Below are positions 1 to 8,004 of a stretch of DNA of 64,000 nt, in pieces (positions within the stretch are counted from its first letter, which is position 1; each line of letters starts with the position of its first letter). The translations under genes and the position numbers were made by a program. The notes beneath the pieces were generated by a model that was not told the DNA's origin, made no database searches, and saw only the letters and a list, made by a program, of their open reading frames with translations. The DNA is taken from assembly GCA_035447065.1 (NCBI GenBank), contig DAOTGJ010000001.1:124001-188000 (forward strand), in the 5' to 3' direction. This DNA comes from CALEMW01 sp035447065 (GTDB taxonomy: Bacteria > Krumholzibacteriota > Krumholzibacteriia > LZORAL124-64-63).

Positions 1-800
1 TGTACGAGGCCCTGGGCTGGAAGCCCCCCAAGTTCGGCCACATGCCCATGATCCTGGGCCAGGACCGCAAGCGGCTGAGCAAGCGGCACGGCGCCACCAG
101 CGTGGAGGAGTTCGCGGGCGAGGGCTACCTGCCCGACGCCATGGTCAACTACCTGGCCCTGCTGGGCTGGTCGGCGGGCGGTTCGGGCGACGAGGTCTTC
201 GCCCGCTCGGAGCTCATCAAGAAGTTCAGCCTGAAGAAGGTGAACTCCTCGCCGGCGGCCTTCGACTACGACAAGCTCAACCACATCAACGCCCAGCACC
301 TCAAGCGCCTGGGTCCGCCGGAGCGCCTGGCCCTGGCCGAGCCCATGCTGGCCGAGCGCGGCTGGGCCCTGGACCCCGCCTGGTCCGTGCCCGCCAAGGA
401 CACGCGCGACTACCTGGGCCAGGTGCTCAAGCTCCTGGGCGGCCGCTTCAGCGACCTGCGCCGCGTGCCCGAGCAGATCGGCTTCTTCTTCACCGAGGAC
501 TTCCCGCGCGACGACGAGGCCGTGGCCGAGCACCTGGCCGGCGACGACGTGCGCGCGCGCCTGAGCGGCCTGGCCGCCCGCCTGGAACCGGCGCTGGCGT
601 CCGGCGCGCCCCTGGGTCAGGATGTCTACGAGGAGGCGGTGCGCGCCGAGGCCGAGGCCCTGGGCGCGACCGCGGGCGAGCTCATCCACCCCTGCCGCGT
701 GGCGCTCACGGGTCAGACCCGCAGCGCGGGCATGTGGGAGGTCATGGAGCTCATCGGCGGGCCGCGCGTGGTGGCGCGGCTGCGCGCCGCCGGCGCCTGA
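1..800 (+). CDS. gltX: Glutamyl-tRNA synthetase, C-terminal part (5' truncated by window edge)
   Basis: Class I aminoacyl-tRNA synthetase that charges tRNA with glutamate in the cytoplasm. The reading frame is already open at base 3 and encodes GWKPPKFGHMPMILG just before the K-R-L-S-K-R-H-G stretch, which is the GltX form of the KMSKS ATP-binding loop. The rest is the helical anticodon-binding region ending in VVARLRAAGA. About half of the usual 470-500 residues lie upstream of the window. The next genes are tRNA-Gln and tRNA-Glu, its substrate family. In bacteria without GlnRS this enzyme also loads Glu onto tRNA-Gln for amidation by GatCAB; that cannot be tested here. Confidence 0.96.
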   Translation, partial: YEALGWKPPKFGHMPMILGQDRKRLSKRHGATSVEEFAGEGYLPDAMVNYLALLGWSAGGSGDEVFARSELIKKFSLKKVNSSPAAFDYDKLNHINAQHLKRLGPPERLALAEPMLAERGWALDPAWSVPAKDTRDYLGQVLKLLGGRFSDLRRVPEQIGFFFTEDFPRDDEAVAEHLAGDDVRARLSGLAARLEPALASGAPLGQDVYEEAVRAEAEALGATAGELIHPCRVALTGQTRSAGMWEVMELIGGPRVVARLRAAGA

Positions 801-832
801 GGCGGCAGGGAGGCGGACGAGGGGAGCGGGTC

Positions 833-2896
833 CTGATCTGGCGGATCGTCGTACGCTACCTGCTGGTCTGGGGCGTGAACGCGGCCTCCCTGGCCCTGGC
901 CGCCGCGCTGGTGCCCGGCCTGTGGTTCGACACGGGGGATCCGCGCTGGTGGATCGCGGCCGTGCTGCTGCCGGTCTGGTTCTCCCTGGGCATCCTCCTG
1001 CTGCGCCCCCTGCTGGTGCTGGCCACCCTGCCGCTGAACGCCGCCGCCCTGGGTCTGCCCACGCTGCTGTTCAACGGTCTGATCCTCTATCTGGTCGCGG
1101 ACCTGCAGCCGGCGTTCCATGTGGAGAGCCTGGGCGACGCCTTCCTGGGCCTGATCCTCTTCACCGTGATCAACACGGCGGTCTCCAGCCGGCTCGGCAT
1201 CGACGAGGTCTATCCCTTCTTCCAGACCATCCTCAAGCGGGTGGGGACCCGCTACGGTCCCCGCCCGGCGCCCGGCGTGCGCCGGGGCCTGATCATCCTG
1301 CAGGTGGACGGCCTGGCCTGGCGCAGCCTGGTGCGCGCCGTGCGCCGCGGCCGCATGCCGGCCCTGTCGGCCATGATGGGCCTGGGCACCCACCGCCTGC
1401 GCCGCTGGCAGGCGGGCGTGCCCTCGAACACGCCGGTGGTGCAGAGCGGCCTGTTCTACGGCACCCGCGGCGCGGTGCCCGGCTACCGCTGGTACGACCG
1501 CGCCGAGGACCGCGTGCGCGCCGCGAGCTCGCCGTCGGACCTGCGCGTGCTGGAAAGCACCGTGGCCGACGGACGCACGGGCCTGCTGGCCGGCGGCTCC
1601 TGCATCAACAGCCTGCTGGGCGGCGGCGCCGAGAAGAAGCTGCTCACCCTGAGCGCCATGAAGGGCGCGCGCGTGGACCCGGCCGGCGGCGAGCGCGCCG
1701 ATGTGAACCTCTTCTGGCTCAACCCCTGGGCCTACTCCTCGGCGGTGCTGAGCACCGGCTGGGAGTTCCTCTCGGCCCTGGTCTGGACCGTGATCTCCCG
1801 CTTCCAACCCCGCAAGCGGGTGATCCGCCGCTCCCTGCGCGACGCCGCCGCCCGCGCCGTGGGCAACGCCTTCCTGCGCGAGACGGCCTTCTTCTGGCTG
1901 GAGCAGGACGTGGCCCGGGGCGTGCCGGTGATCTACTCCAACTTCGTGGGCTACGACGAGGTGGCGCACCATGCCGGCCCCGATGCAGGGGAGGCCTTGG
2001 CCACCCTCACCGGCTTCGACCGCAAGCTGCAACGCCTGCGCCGCCAGCTCCAGCGCGCGCCCCTGGACTACGACCTGGTTCTGCTGTCGGACCACGGCCA
2101 GAGCGCCTGCGTGCCTTTCCGCGTGGTGGCGGGACGCACCCTGGAGGACCTGGTGGACGAGCTCTGCGGGCGCACGGTGCCGGTCTGGCGCCTGGACGAC
2201 ACGGAAGCGGCCTACGTGGACGGCCTGCTGGAGGAGCTGGACACGGACCCGGATCAGGTCTCCTGGCTGTCGCGCCGCAGCTACCGCACCCTGGCGCGCC
2301 TGCGCGCGGCCGGGCCGCGGGCGCTGCCGCCGCCGGCGGCGGAGGACGACCACCTCATCGTGTGCGTGTCCGGCGGTCTGGCCCACCTGTACCAGCGGCG
2401 GGCGCCGCGGCCCTTGGGCCTGGAGGAGGTGCGCACCCTGTATCCCGGTCTGGTGGAAGGGCTGGTGAGCACGCCGGGCATCGCGGTGGTGGCGGGGCGG
2501 GACCGCGACGGCCGTCCCCTGGCGGTGGGCCGCGCCGGCGTGCGGCATCTGGCCACGGGCCAGGTGGTGGGGGAGACCGACCCCATGGCCGTCTACGGGG
2601 ACCGCCATCTCTGGAGCCGCGAGCTGGCCCGTCTGGCGGCCCTGGACACCGCCGGCGACCTGGTGATCCTGGCCGACCGGCTCTCCGAGCGCCGCGAGGT
2701 GACCTTCGAAGAGCAGGTGGGGACCCACGGCGGCGTGGGCGGTCCGCAGAACGAGCCCTTCCTGCTGATCCCGTCCACCTGGCGGGTCTATCCGTCGGAT
2801 CTGAACGGCCCGGAAGCGGTCCATACGCTGCTGAAACGGCACCTGGAAGGGGTGGCGGAAATTCCACCCGATTCCTTGCATTCGTCCGGAGGGTGA
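833..2896 (+). CDS. Membrane-anchored alkaline-phosphatase-superfamily phosphodiesterase with N-terminal holin-like membrane domain
   Basis: About 687 residues. The first ~125 are hydrophobic, with about four membrane segments resembling the phage-holin superfamily IV / Mycp-type membrane domain. A type I phosphodiesterase / nucleotide-pyrophosphatase domain follows. Metal and nucleophile signatures are visible: VDGLAWRS near the domain start, GVPSNTPVVQSG (nucleophile Thr/Ser), GYDEVAHHAGPDAGE, LLSDHGQS and GTHGG near the end. The start is uncertain. An ATG at 734 is in frame, but the 33 Arg-rich residues it adds lie inside the gltX overlap and look non-coding. A CTG at 833 sits behind a GAGGGG ribosome site and precedes the first membrane segment. 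Substrate unknown; phosphodiester or pyrophosphate hydrolysis at the membrane is inferred. Confidence 0.8.
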   Translation: MIWRIVVRYLLVWGVNAASLALAAALVPGLWFDTGDPRWWIAAVLLPVWFSLGILLLRPLLVLATLPLNAAALGLPTLLFNGLILYLVADLQPAFHVESLGDAFLGLILFTVINTAVSSRLGIDEVYPFFQTILKRVGTRYGPRPAPGVRRGLIILQVDGLAWRSLVRAVRRGRMPALSAMMGLGTHRLRRWQAGVPSNTPVVQSGLFYGTRGAVPGYRWYDRAEDRVRAASSPSDLRVLESTVADGRTGLLAGGSCINSLLGGGAEKKLLTLSAMKGARVDPAGGERADVNLFWLNPWAYSSAVLSTGWEFLSALVWTVISRFQPRKRVIRRSLRDAAARAVGNAFLRETAFFWLEQDVARGVPVIYSNFVGYDEVAHHAGPDAGEALATLTGFDRKLQRLRRQLQRAPLDYDLVLLSDHGQSACVPFRVVAGRTLEDLVDELCGRTVPVWRLDDTEAAYVDGLLEELDTDPDQVSWLSRRSYRTLARLRAAGPRALPPPAAEDDHLIVCVSGGLAHLYQRRAPRPLGLEEVRTLYPGLVEGLVSTPGIAVVAGRDRDGRPLAVGRAGVRHLATGQVVGETDPMAVYGDRHLWSRELARLAALDTAGDLVILADRLSERREVTFEEQVGTHGGVGGPQNEPFLLIPSTWRVYPSDLNGPEAVHTLLKRHLEGVAEIPPDSLHSSGG

Positions 2897-2904
2897 TCTA
2901 TATT
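2876..2904 (+). promoter_or_regulatory. Sigma-70-type promoter of the tRNA-Gln/tRNA-Glu unit
   Basis: TTGCAT (2876-2881), a 17-base spacer, then TATATT (2899-2904). Transcription would begin near 2911, a few bases before the mature tRNA-Gln. The -35 lies inside the last codons of the upstream phosphodiesterase gene. Confidence 0.65.
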
Positions 2905-2915
2905 CCCCCTCCGAT

Positions 2916-2989
2916 TGCCCGGTCGTCCAACGGCAGGACAGCTGACTCTGGATCAGTCGATGAGGGTTCGAATCCTTCCCGGGCAACCA
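2916..2989 (+). tRNA. tRNA-Gln (anticodon CTG)
   Basis: A complete cloverleaf can be folded by eye. The 7-bp acceptor stem TGCCCGG/CCGGGCA spans 2916-2922 and 2979-2985. The anticodon loop is CTCTGGA with anticodon CTG, closed by a GCTGA/TCAGT stem with one wobble. The T arm is GAGGG-TTCGAAT-CCTTC. The discriminator is A and CCA is encoded at 2987-2989. Reads CAG codons, abundant in these GC-rich genes. Confidence 0.95.
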
Positions 2990-3029
2990 TGGCAATCGCG
3001 CGGCCTGACGGGCTGCGCCTTCAGAACGG

Positions 3030-3105
3030 GCCCCCTTCGTCTAGTGGCCTAGGACGCCGCCCTCTCACGGCGGTAACACGGGTTCGAGTCCCGTAGGGGG
3101 TACCA
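3030..3105 (+). tRNA. tRNA-Glu (anticodon CTC)
   Basis: The acceptor stem GCCCCCT/AGGGGGT (one G-T wobble) spans 3030-3036 and 3095-3101. The anticodon stem CCGCC/GGCGG closes the loop CTCTCAC, anticodon CTC. The T arm is ACGGG-TTCGAGT-CCCGT and CCA is encoded at 3103-3105. It reads GAG. Only 40 bases separate it from tRNA-Gln and there is one terminator after the pair, so both are probably cut from one transcript. Confidence 0.95.
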
Positions 3106-3110
3106 GATCG

Positions 3111-3140
3111 AACGGGCCGCTCCATCAGGGGCGGCCCGTT
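3111..3140 (+). terminator. Intrinsic terminator after the tRNA pair (usable from both strands)
   Basis: Perfect 10-bp stem AACGGGCCGC/GCGGCCCGTT with a 10-base loop, followed by TCCTC on the plus strand. On the minus strand it lies just after the hydrolase gene ending at 3194, so it can stop both convergent units. Confidence 0.75.
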
Positions 3141-3193
3141 TCCTCATGCCTCCGACCCGGAGAGGGAACCTGCCATGCGGCAGGTACGCTCCG

Positions 3194-3997
3194 CTATTGC
3201 TCGTCGTCCTCGTAGAACGACTCCAGGAACGTGCGCACCGCGGCGTTGAACGCCTCCGGCTGCTCCAGGTTGGGCAGGTGGCCGGCGCCGGGGATGACCA
3301 CGAGCTGCGCGTCGGGCAGGCGGGAGGCCGTGAGCTCGGCCTCGGCCACCGGAATGAGCCGGTCCTCGGCGCCGTGGATCACCAGGGCCGGCACGTCGAA
3401 GCCGGGCAGGTCGTCCACGGAGTCCGGGCGGTCGCGCATGGCCGCCAACGCCCCCACCATGCCGTCCAGCGTGGTCTCCAGCATCATGGCGCGCACGAAG
3501 TCCACGAGCTCGGGCTGGGCCTCCAGATTGGCCGGCGCGAAGAGCTTGGGCAGCATGCCCTCCACCACGGCCGCCACGCCGTCGGTGCGCGCCGTCTGCG
3601 CGGCCTGGTCGCGGCCGGCGCGGCCCTCGGCCGAGTCGGCGCCCGCCCGGGTGGCCGCCAGGATCAGGCCGGCCACGCGCTCGGGGTGGCGGCGGCCGAT
3701 CTCCAACGCCACGTAGCCGCCCATGGACAGCCCGCCCACCACCACGGGGCCGGTCACGCCCGCGTGGTCCAGGACGCGGATGCAGTCGTCGGCGTACTGC
3801 GCCACCGTGCAGGGCGGGGGCGTGGGGGCGGTGCGCCCGTGGCCGCGCAGGTCCGGCGCGATCTGGCGGGCGATGTCGGCCAGCTCCACGGATTGGATCC
3901 CCCACAGCAGGGAGCTCAGAGGATAGCCGTGGATCCACAGCACGGGGACCCGGTCGGCGCTGTCGTCGTAGGCGAGCAGGGGAGCGTCGGCGGTCAT
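3194..3997 (-). CDS. Alpha/beta-fold hydrolase
   Basis: 267 residues of the alpha/beta hydrolase superfamily. The oxyanion-hole motif WIHGYPLS lies near the N-terminus. The nucleophile elbow is GLSMGG (Ser). IHGAEDRLIP supplies the acid Asp, and PGAGHLPNLEQPEAF carries the catalytic His close to the C-terminus. The ATG at 3997 follows GAGGAGG on the minus strand; a further in-frame upstream ATG has no ribosome site. The fold covers esterases, haloperoxidase-like and C-C bond hydrolases; the substrate cannot be told. Expression is probably monocistronic, between the RRM gene terminator and the shared tRNA terminator. Confidence 0.9.
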   Translation of the reverse strand: MTADAPLLAYDDSADRVPVLWIHGYPLSSLLWGIQSVELADIARQIAPDLRGHGRTAPTPPPCTVAQYADDCIRVLDHAGVTGPVVVGGLSMGGYVALEIGRRHPERVAGLILAATRAGADSAEGRAGRDQAAQTARTDGVAAVVEGMLPKLFAPANLEAQPELVDFVRAMMLETTLDGMVGALAAMRDRPDSVDDLPGFDVPALVIHGAEDRLIPVAEAELTASRLPDAQLVVIPGAGHLPNLEQPEAFNAAVRTFLESFYEDDEQ

Positions 3998-4027
3998 GGC
4001 GTCCTCCTCGGGAGGGGGGAGAAGAAA

Positions 4028-4056
4028 CGGCCCCGCTCTGCGGGAGAGCGGGGCCG
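4028..4056 (-). terminator. Intrinsic terminator of the RRM gene
   Basis: On the minus strand the stem ACGGCCCCGCTCT pairs with its near-complete complement around a GCG-type loop and is followed by TTTCTTC. It lies between the RRM gene stop (4100) and the hydrolase start (3997). Confidence 0.8.
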
Positions 4057-4099
4057 TCCGGAATCTCATGCGTCGGGCCCGGGGGCCCGGCGGCTGGAC

Positions 4100-4372
4100 T
4101 TACCAGCGAGGTCCGTTGCTGCGGGGCTCGCGCGGGCGCGCCTCGTTCACGTTCAGGGCGCGGCCGTCGATTTCCTTGCCGTTCATGGCGTCGATGGCCT
4201 TCATGGCGGCCGCGTCATCGGACATCTCCACGAAGCCGAAGCCCTTGGAGCGGTTGGTGTCGCGGTCCATGATGACCTTGGCGCTCACCACCTCGCCGAA
4301 CTCGGCGAAGAGGTTGTTCAGGCCGTGGTCGTCGGTGCGATAGTTCAGGTTCCCCACATAGATCTTCTTCAA
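4100..4372 (-). CDS. Small RNA-binding protein with a single RRM domain
   Basis: 90 residues, almost entirely one RNA-recognition motif. RNP2 is IYVGNL at residues 4-9 and RNP1 is KGFGFVEM near residue 43. The tail ARPREPRSNGPRW is short, basic and Gly/Pro-rich, as in the cyanobacterial Rbp and proteobacterial cold-responsive RRM family. The start is a TTG at 4372, seven or eight bases after AAGGAAG; longer in-frame extensions read into non-coding leader. Likely role: RNA chaperone or mRNA binder in the cytoplasm. A roughly 100-base leader with its own promoter suggests regulated expression. Confidence 0.9.
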   Translation of the reverse strand: MKKIYVGNLNYRTDDHGLNNLFAEFGEVVSAKVIMDRDTNRSKGFGFVEMSDDAAAMKAIDAMNGKEIDGRALNVNEARPREPRSNGPRW

Positions 4373-4440
4373 GAAACACTTCCTTGGAGCGGGTGAGCCA
4401 TCCCCGGTGCCATGATCGGCAGAAAGGACGCCGTCACCAG

Positions 4441-4468
4441 AAAATGGCCCGGCATGGTTGCCGAGCCA
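4441..4468 (-). terminator. Hairpin with U-run between the HD-GYP operon and the RRM gene (terminator or attenuator)
   Basis: On the minus strand TGGCTCGGCA pairs with TGCCGGGCCA (10 bp, one T-G wobble, ACCA loop) and is followed by TTTT. It lies 51-78 bases past the stop of the HD-GYP gene, so it can end that operon. It also lies downstream of the RRM promoter at 4477-4504, inside the RRM leader. Confidence 0.6.
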
Positions 4469-4476
4469 TGAGGGAA

Positions 4477-4504
4477 AAGATAGCACATTCCGACGATTCC
4501 GCAA
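4477..4504 (-). promoter_or_regulatory. Sigma-70-type promoter of the RRM gene
   Basis: On the minus strand TTGCGG (4504-4499), a 16-base spacer, then TATCTT (4482-4477). Predicted start near 4470, giving a leader of about 100 bases before the TTG start codon at 4372. Confidence 0.5.
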
Positions 4505-4518
4505 GGAGGAAAGGCGGG

Positions 4519-5625
4519 TCAGAGCGTGATCACGGCATCCGCGTGGCAGGCGTGGATGGCCAGGATCTCCACGCGGCTGTCGGCGAAGGCGTCGTAGACC
4601 GCGGGGTCGAAATGATGCCCCCGGCACTGGGCCATGGTGTCCAGGGCCTCGTCTAGGACCACCGCGTCGCGGTAGACGCGGTCCGAGGTGAGGGCGTCGA
4701 AGACGTCGGCCACGGCCACGATGCGCGCCTCCAGCGGGATGTCCTCTCCGGCCAGGCCGTGGGGGTAGCCGGAGCCGTCCCAGCGTTCGTGGTGGCAGAG
4801 GGCGATGTTGCTCGCCATGCGCAGGAAGGGGTTCTCCGCCGCGTCGGTGCCCAGACCGCTCAGGGGCAGGAGGCTGGGCGTGGTGCGCGTGAGGATGTCG
4901 TGGCCCTGGCCGCAGTGCCGCTCGATGATCCGGCGCTCGTCGGGGGTGAGCAGCCCGGGTTTGTTGAGCACGGCGTCGGGCACGGCGATCTTGCCCACGT
5001 CGTGGAGCAGGGCCGCGTGCTGCAGCAGGTTGAGGATGGGCTCGCCCAGACCCAGGGCGGCCCCGACGGCGCGGCTGTAGAGCCCCACGCGCAGCACGTG
5101 CTGGCCCGTGTCGTTGTCGCGGGCCTCGGCGGCGTGGGCCAGGCGCCAGATCAGCTCCAGGTTGGCCTCGCGGAGCTGGGCCGTGCGGGCCTCCACCATG
5201 CGCTCCAGCGCCGCGTTCTGCGCCTTCATGGCGTCCTGGTAGGCCTTGAGGCGCAGCATGTTGTCCATGCGGGCCACCAGTTCGTCGGGGTCGGCGGGCT
5301 TGTCGAGGAAGTCGGTGGCGCCCAGCTCCAGGCAGCGCCGCTTCAGGTCCGGCGTGGCCAGGCCCGTGAGGACCACCACGGGCAGGTCGGCGGTGTCGGG
5401 ACGGGCGCGCAGGGAGCGCAGGAGGTCCAGACCGTCGCGGCCGGGCATGGTGATGTCGGTGATCACGGCATCGGCGGCGGCGACGTCCAGCAGGGCCTCG
5501 GCGGCGTCGGGGCCCTCGGCCTCCAGCACGCCCCAGTCGCGGCGCCGGCGCCGCAGCACCGTGCGCAGTCCGGCCCGCACGTGGGGCTCGTCGTCCACCA
5601 GCAGGATCACGGGCATGGCGCTCAT
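4519..5625 (-). CDS. Response regulator with REC and HD-GYP domains (probable cyclic-di-GMP phosphodiesterase)
   Basis: 368 residues. The N-terminal REC domain has acidic VDDEPH, phospho-acceptor Asp in AVITDITMPG and the conserved Lys in LDKPAD. A coiled-coil linker (~residues 130-160) leads to an HD-GYP domain: HAALLHDVGKIAV (HD pair), HCGQGHDIL and HHERWDGSGYPHGL, which holds the full HHExxDGxGYP signature. An active phosphodiesterase degrading cyclic-di-GMP in the cytoplasm is therefore expected. The start ATG at 5625 overlaps the stop of the preceding gene by four bases, so the two are translationally coupled. It is the last gene of the four-gene signalling operon. Confidence 0.93.
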   Translation of the reverse strand: MSAMPVILLVDDEPHVRAGLRTVLRRRRRDWGVLEAEGPDAAEALLDVAAADAVITDITMPGRDGLDLLRSLRARPDTADLPVVVLTGLATPDLKRRCLELGATDFLDKPADPDELVARMDNMLRLKAYQDAMKAQNAALERMVEARTAQLREANLELIWRLAHAAEARDNDTGQHVLRVGLYSRAVGAALGLGEPILNLLQHAALLHDVGKIAVPDAVLNKPGLLTPDERRIIERHCGQGHDILTRTTPSLLPLSGLGTDAAENPFLRMASNIALCHHERWDGSGYPHGLAGEDIPLEARIVAVADVFDALTSDRVYRDAVVLDEALDTMAQCRGHHFDPAVYDAFADSRVEILAIHACHADAVITL

Positions 5626-6797
5626 CGGTCGCCTCCCGCGGTCGCCGGCTCCGGCTGCTCCGCCTCCTGCTCCACCCGCACCAGCACCTTGAGCATGCCG
5701 GGCACCAGATCCTTGGCGAAGTTCCGGGCCTTCTGCAGGAAGCCGGGCGTGACCACGAACCCGCGGGCCACCAGCAGGGCGCCGGTCTTGGTGCGCACGT
5801 CCTCGATGAAGACCATGCCCTGACGCACCTGGGCCAGGGTCACCTCGCGCACCTCGCGGCGGCGGCCGGCGTCGCCCAGGAGGTCCGTGAACGCGGCCAG
5901 CACCACGGGGTCGTACTCGCCCTCGCGGTTGCGCAGGGTGTCCAGGGCCAGCGACGGCGCCATGCCCGAGGATTCCAGGTCGTCGAAATCGCACACGGCG
6001 CGGAGGATGCGCGAGCCCAGGGGGATCTCGCGTCTCTCCATGCGGGAGGCCGGCGTATGCTGGTCGCGCAGGATCGCGCGGACGCCGTCCAGGCGGGGGA
6101 TGTGGCCCAGCAGCGATTCGGTCACCTCGGGCAGCTTGGCCACCATGGCCTGCTCCGGCTCGCTGAGGGCCTCGCCGCGGAAGTAGCGCTCGGTGGTCTC
6201 CTCGGGGAGGGACACCGCGCCCACCAGGGCCAGCATGGCGGCCACCTCCACCTCCCAGGCCTTCGGCATGGCCAGGATCCCGGCCAGCCGGGCGCAATGG
6301 TCGCGCAACCGGCTGCCGCGGCCGAAGGCCATGGGGCTGGTCATGGCGAGCACGTCGGTCAGCATGGCGATGCTGCCGCGCAGCGTCTGCTCCAGCAGCA
6401 CCTTCTCGGCAACCACCAGATCGTGCTGCTCCACCGCCGCGGCGAAGGAGTCCAGGATCTGGTCGGGCGGGCAGGGCTTGGTGAGGAAGCGGAAGATGCG
6501 GCCCTCGTTCACCGCCGCCACCGTCGACGGGATGTCGGCGTGGCCGGTCAGCAGCATGCGCGTGGCGTCGGGCGAATGGGCGCGCACGCGGGAGAGGAAT
6601 TCGGCGCCGTCCATGCCGGGCATGCGCATGTCGGAGAGGACCACCGCGAAGGGGCCTTCTGCGTTCAGGACGGACAGTCCTTCGGCGCCGTTGGTTGCGG
6701 TGCGCACCTCGTAGCGGCGGCGCAGGTGGAGGGTGAGGCCGTCGAGCACCAGAGGCTCGTCGTCCACGCAGAGGATCTTGATCCGTCGCTCGTCCAT
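5622..6797 (-). CDS. Response regulator with REC domain and degenerate HD-like C-terminal domain
   Basis: 391 residues. REC domain at ~6-120: CVDDEPL, phospho-acceptor Asp in VVLSDMRMPG, Thr in LLTGHAD and Lys in FLTKPC. The remaining 270 residues are helical and resemble the HD region of RpfG-type regulators in layout (LRDHCARLAGIL, SRILRAVCDFDDL). Clear HD and GYP motifs are missing, so it is probably a non-catalytic or receptor-type output. It overlaps the HD-GYP gene by four bases and lies 46 bases downstream of the REC-HDOD gene, in the same operon. Confidence 0.85.
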   Translation of the reverse strand: MDERRIKILCVDDEPLVLDGLTLHLRRRYEVRTATNGAEGLSVLNAEGPFAVVLSDMRMPGMDGAEFLSRVRAHSPDATRMLLTGHADIPSTVAAVNEGRIFRFLTKPCPPDQILDSFAAAVEQHDLVVAEKVLLEQTLRGSIAMLTDVLAMTSPMAFGRGSRLRDHCARLAGILAMPKAWEVEVAAMLALVGAVSLPEETTERYFRGEALSEPEQAMVAKLPEVTESLLGHIPRLDGVRAILRDQHTPASRMERREIPLGSRILRAVCDFDDLESSGMAPSLALDTLRNREGEYDPVVLAAFTDLLGDAGRRREVREVTLAQVRQGMVFIEDVRTKTGALLVARGFVVTPGFLQKARNFAKDLVPGMLKVLVRVEQEAEQPEPATAGGDR

Positions 6798-6843
6798 CTT
6801 GCTCCATCCTTCCGACCCTTGTCCGACGCCGATCCCCGCGGGA

Positions 6844-8004
6844 TCAGACGGCGGCGGGTTCCATCTGGTCGATCCGTTCCCGCCATGCTGGGAGCCGCCC
6901 CAGGCAGCCGATGCGTTCCAGGTACTCCAGGTCCAGGTCGACTTCGCGGCCGCGCATGATCCGGTCCGTCACGTGGACGGCGGTCAGCAGCGTCGGCGAG
7001 GTCCCGGCTGTATGGGACGGGTCGTGGTGGTGAGCGGCCGCGTCCACCAGCGGCGCGGGCAGGCCCCAGAGGCCCAGGAGATAGCCGCCGATCCGGGCGT
7101 GGGTGATGCCAAGCAGCTCCCGCTCCACCTCGTGAGGCTGCCGTCCGTCCCGGTCGGCCAGCCTCTGGATCTCCCGCTCCTCCTCCGGCATCACCGCGGC
7201 CAGGACGATGCGTCCCACGTCGTGCAGCAGGGCGGCGGTGTGGACCTCGGCGGGGGGGAGGATGTCCGCGAAGCAGGTGGCGGCCCGGTCGGCCACGCGC
7301 ACGGCGTGTTCGCGCAGCGCCTCCAGGTGCGAGGGCTCGGCGTCGGGCATCTCCGTCATGGCGGTGGCCTGCGCGAGACGGCGGATCCGCTCCAGCCCCA
7401 GGTGGCAGACGGCGTCCTCCAGGGAGACGATGGGCCGGGCGCTGTACACGAAGCCGGAGTTGACCGCCTGCAGGATCTTCACGGCCACCGCGGGATCGCG
7501 GCTGACGATGCGCATGACGCGGCCCAGGGTGGTGTCCTCGCGCTCCAGTGCCGCGCTCAGGAGCCGGACCGTGGCCGTCGCGGAAGGCAGATGCTCGATC
7601 CCGCTCACGAGGCGGCGGATCGGTGCGTGGGCCACCAGCGAACGCAGGTCGCAGATGCGGTCGATGACCTTCTCCAGGACCTCGGGCGAGCAGGGCTTGG
7701 TGAGGAACTGGTGGGCCACGGGCACGGACTGGAGCAGCCGCTCCTGCTCGGCGTAGCCGGAGAGGACGATGCGGATCGCCTCGGGGTGGCGCGCCCGGAC
7801 CTGGGTGAGCAGGGCCACCCCGTCCATGACCGGCATGCGCATGTCGGAGACGATCACGTCGCAGGGGCCCGCCTCCAGCCGCTCCAGCGCCTCGCGGCCG
7901 CTCGCGACGAAGGTCATCTCCCAGGTGCGCCGCTTGCGCCGCAGGCGGTCGCGCAGCCCGTCCAGGATCTGCTGCTCGTCGTCAACGAACAGGATGCGCC
8001 GCAT
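6844..8004 (-). CDS. Response regulator with REC and HDOD domains
   Basis: 386 residues. The REC domain (FVDDEQQ, Asp in VIVSDMRMP, Lys in FLTKPC) occupies about the first 120. An HDOD domain follows at ~135-340, recognisable from LPSATATVRLLSAALE, VSRDPAVAVKILQAVNSG and TAALLHDVGRIVLAAV. HDOD proteins are usually non-enzymatic signalling adaptors in chemotaxis, motility or stress circuits. Its 5' end overlaps the 3' end of the upstream sensor kinase by 23 bases, so that kinase is the probable phosphodonor. Confidence 0.92.
   Translation of the reverse strand: MRRILFVDDEQQILDGLRDRLRRKRRTWEMTFVASGREALERLEAGPCDVIVSDMRMPVMDGVALLTQVRARHPEAIRIVLSGYAEQERLLQSVPVAHQFLTKPCSPEVLEKVIDRICDLRSLVAHAPIRRLVSGIEHLPSATATVRLLSAALEREDTTLGRVMRIVSRDPAVAVKILQAVNSGFVYSARPIVSLEDAVCHLGLERIRRLAQATAMTEMPDAEPSHLEALREHAVRVADRAATCFADILPPAEVHTAALLHDVGRIVLAAVMPEEEREIQRLADRDGRQPHEVERELLGITHARIGGYLLGLWGLPAPLVDAAAHHHDPSHTAGTSPTLLTAVHVTDRIMRGREVDLDLEYLERIGCLGRLPAWRERIDQMEPAAV

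Noticed and set aside
833..1250. Holin-like membrane domain taken as a prophage remnant
   Set aside because: It is fused in frame to a phosphodiesterase and no phage gene is nearby; this domain is common in bacterial membrane proteins.
713..2995. Very long open frame on the minus strand opposite the phosphodiesterase gene, and many similar antisense frames across the window
   Set aside because: High GC makes stop codons rare in shadow frames. The translations are His/Gln/Gly/Arg-rich with no motifs, while the opposite strand carries clear domains, start sites and overlaps.
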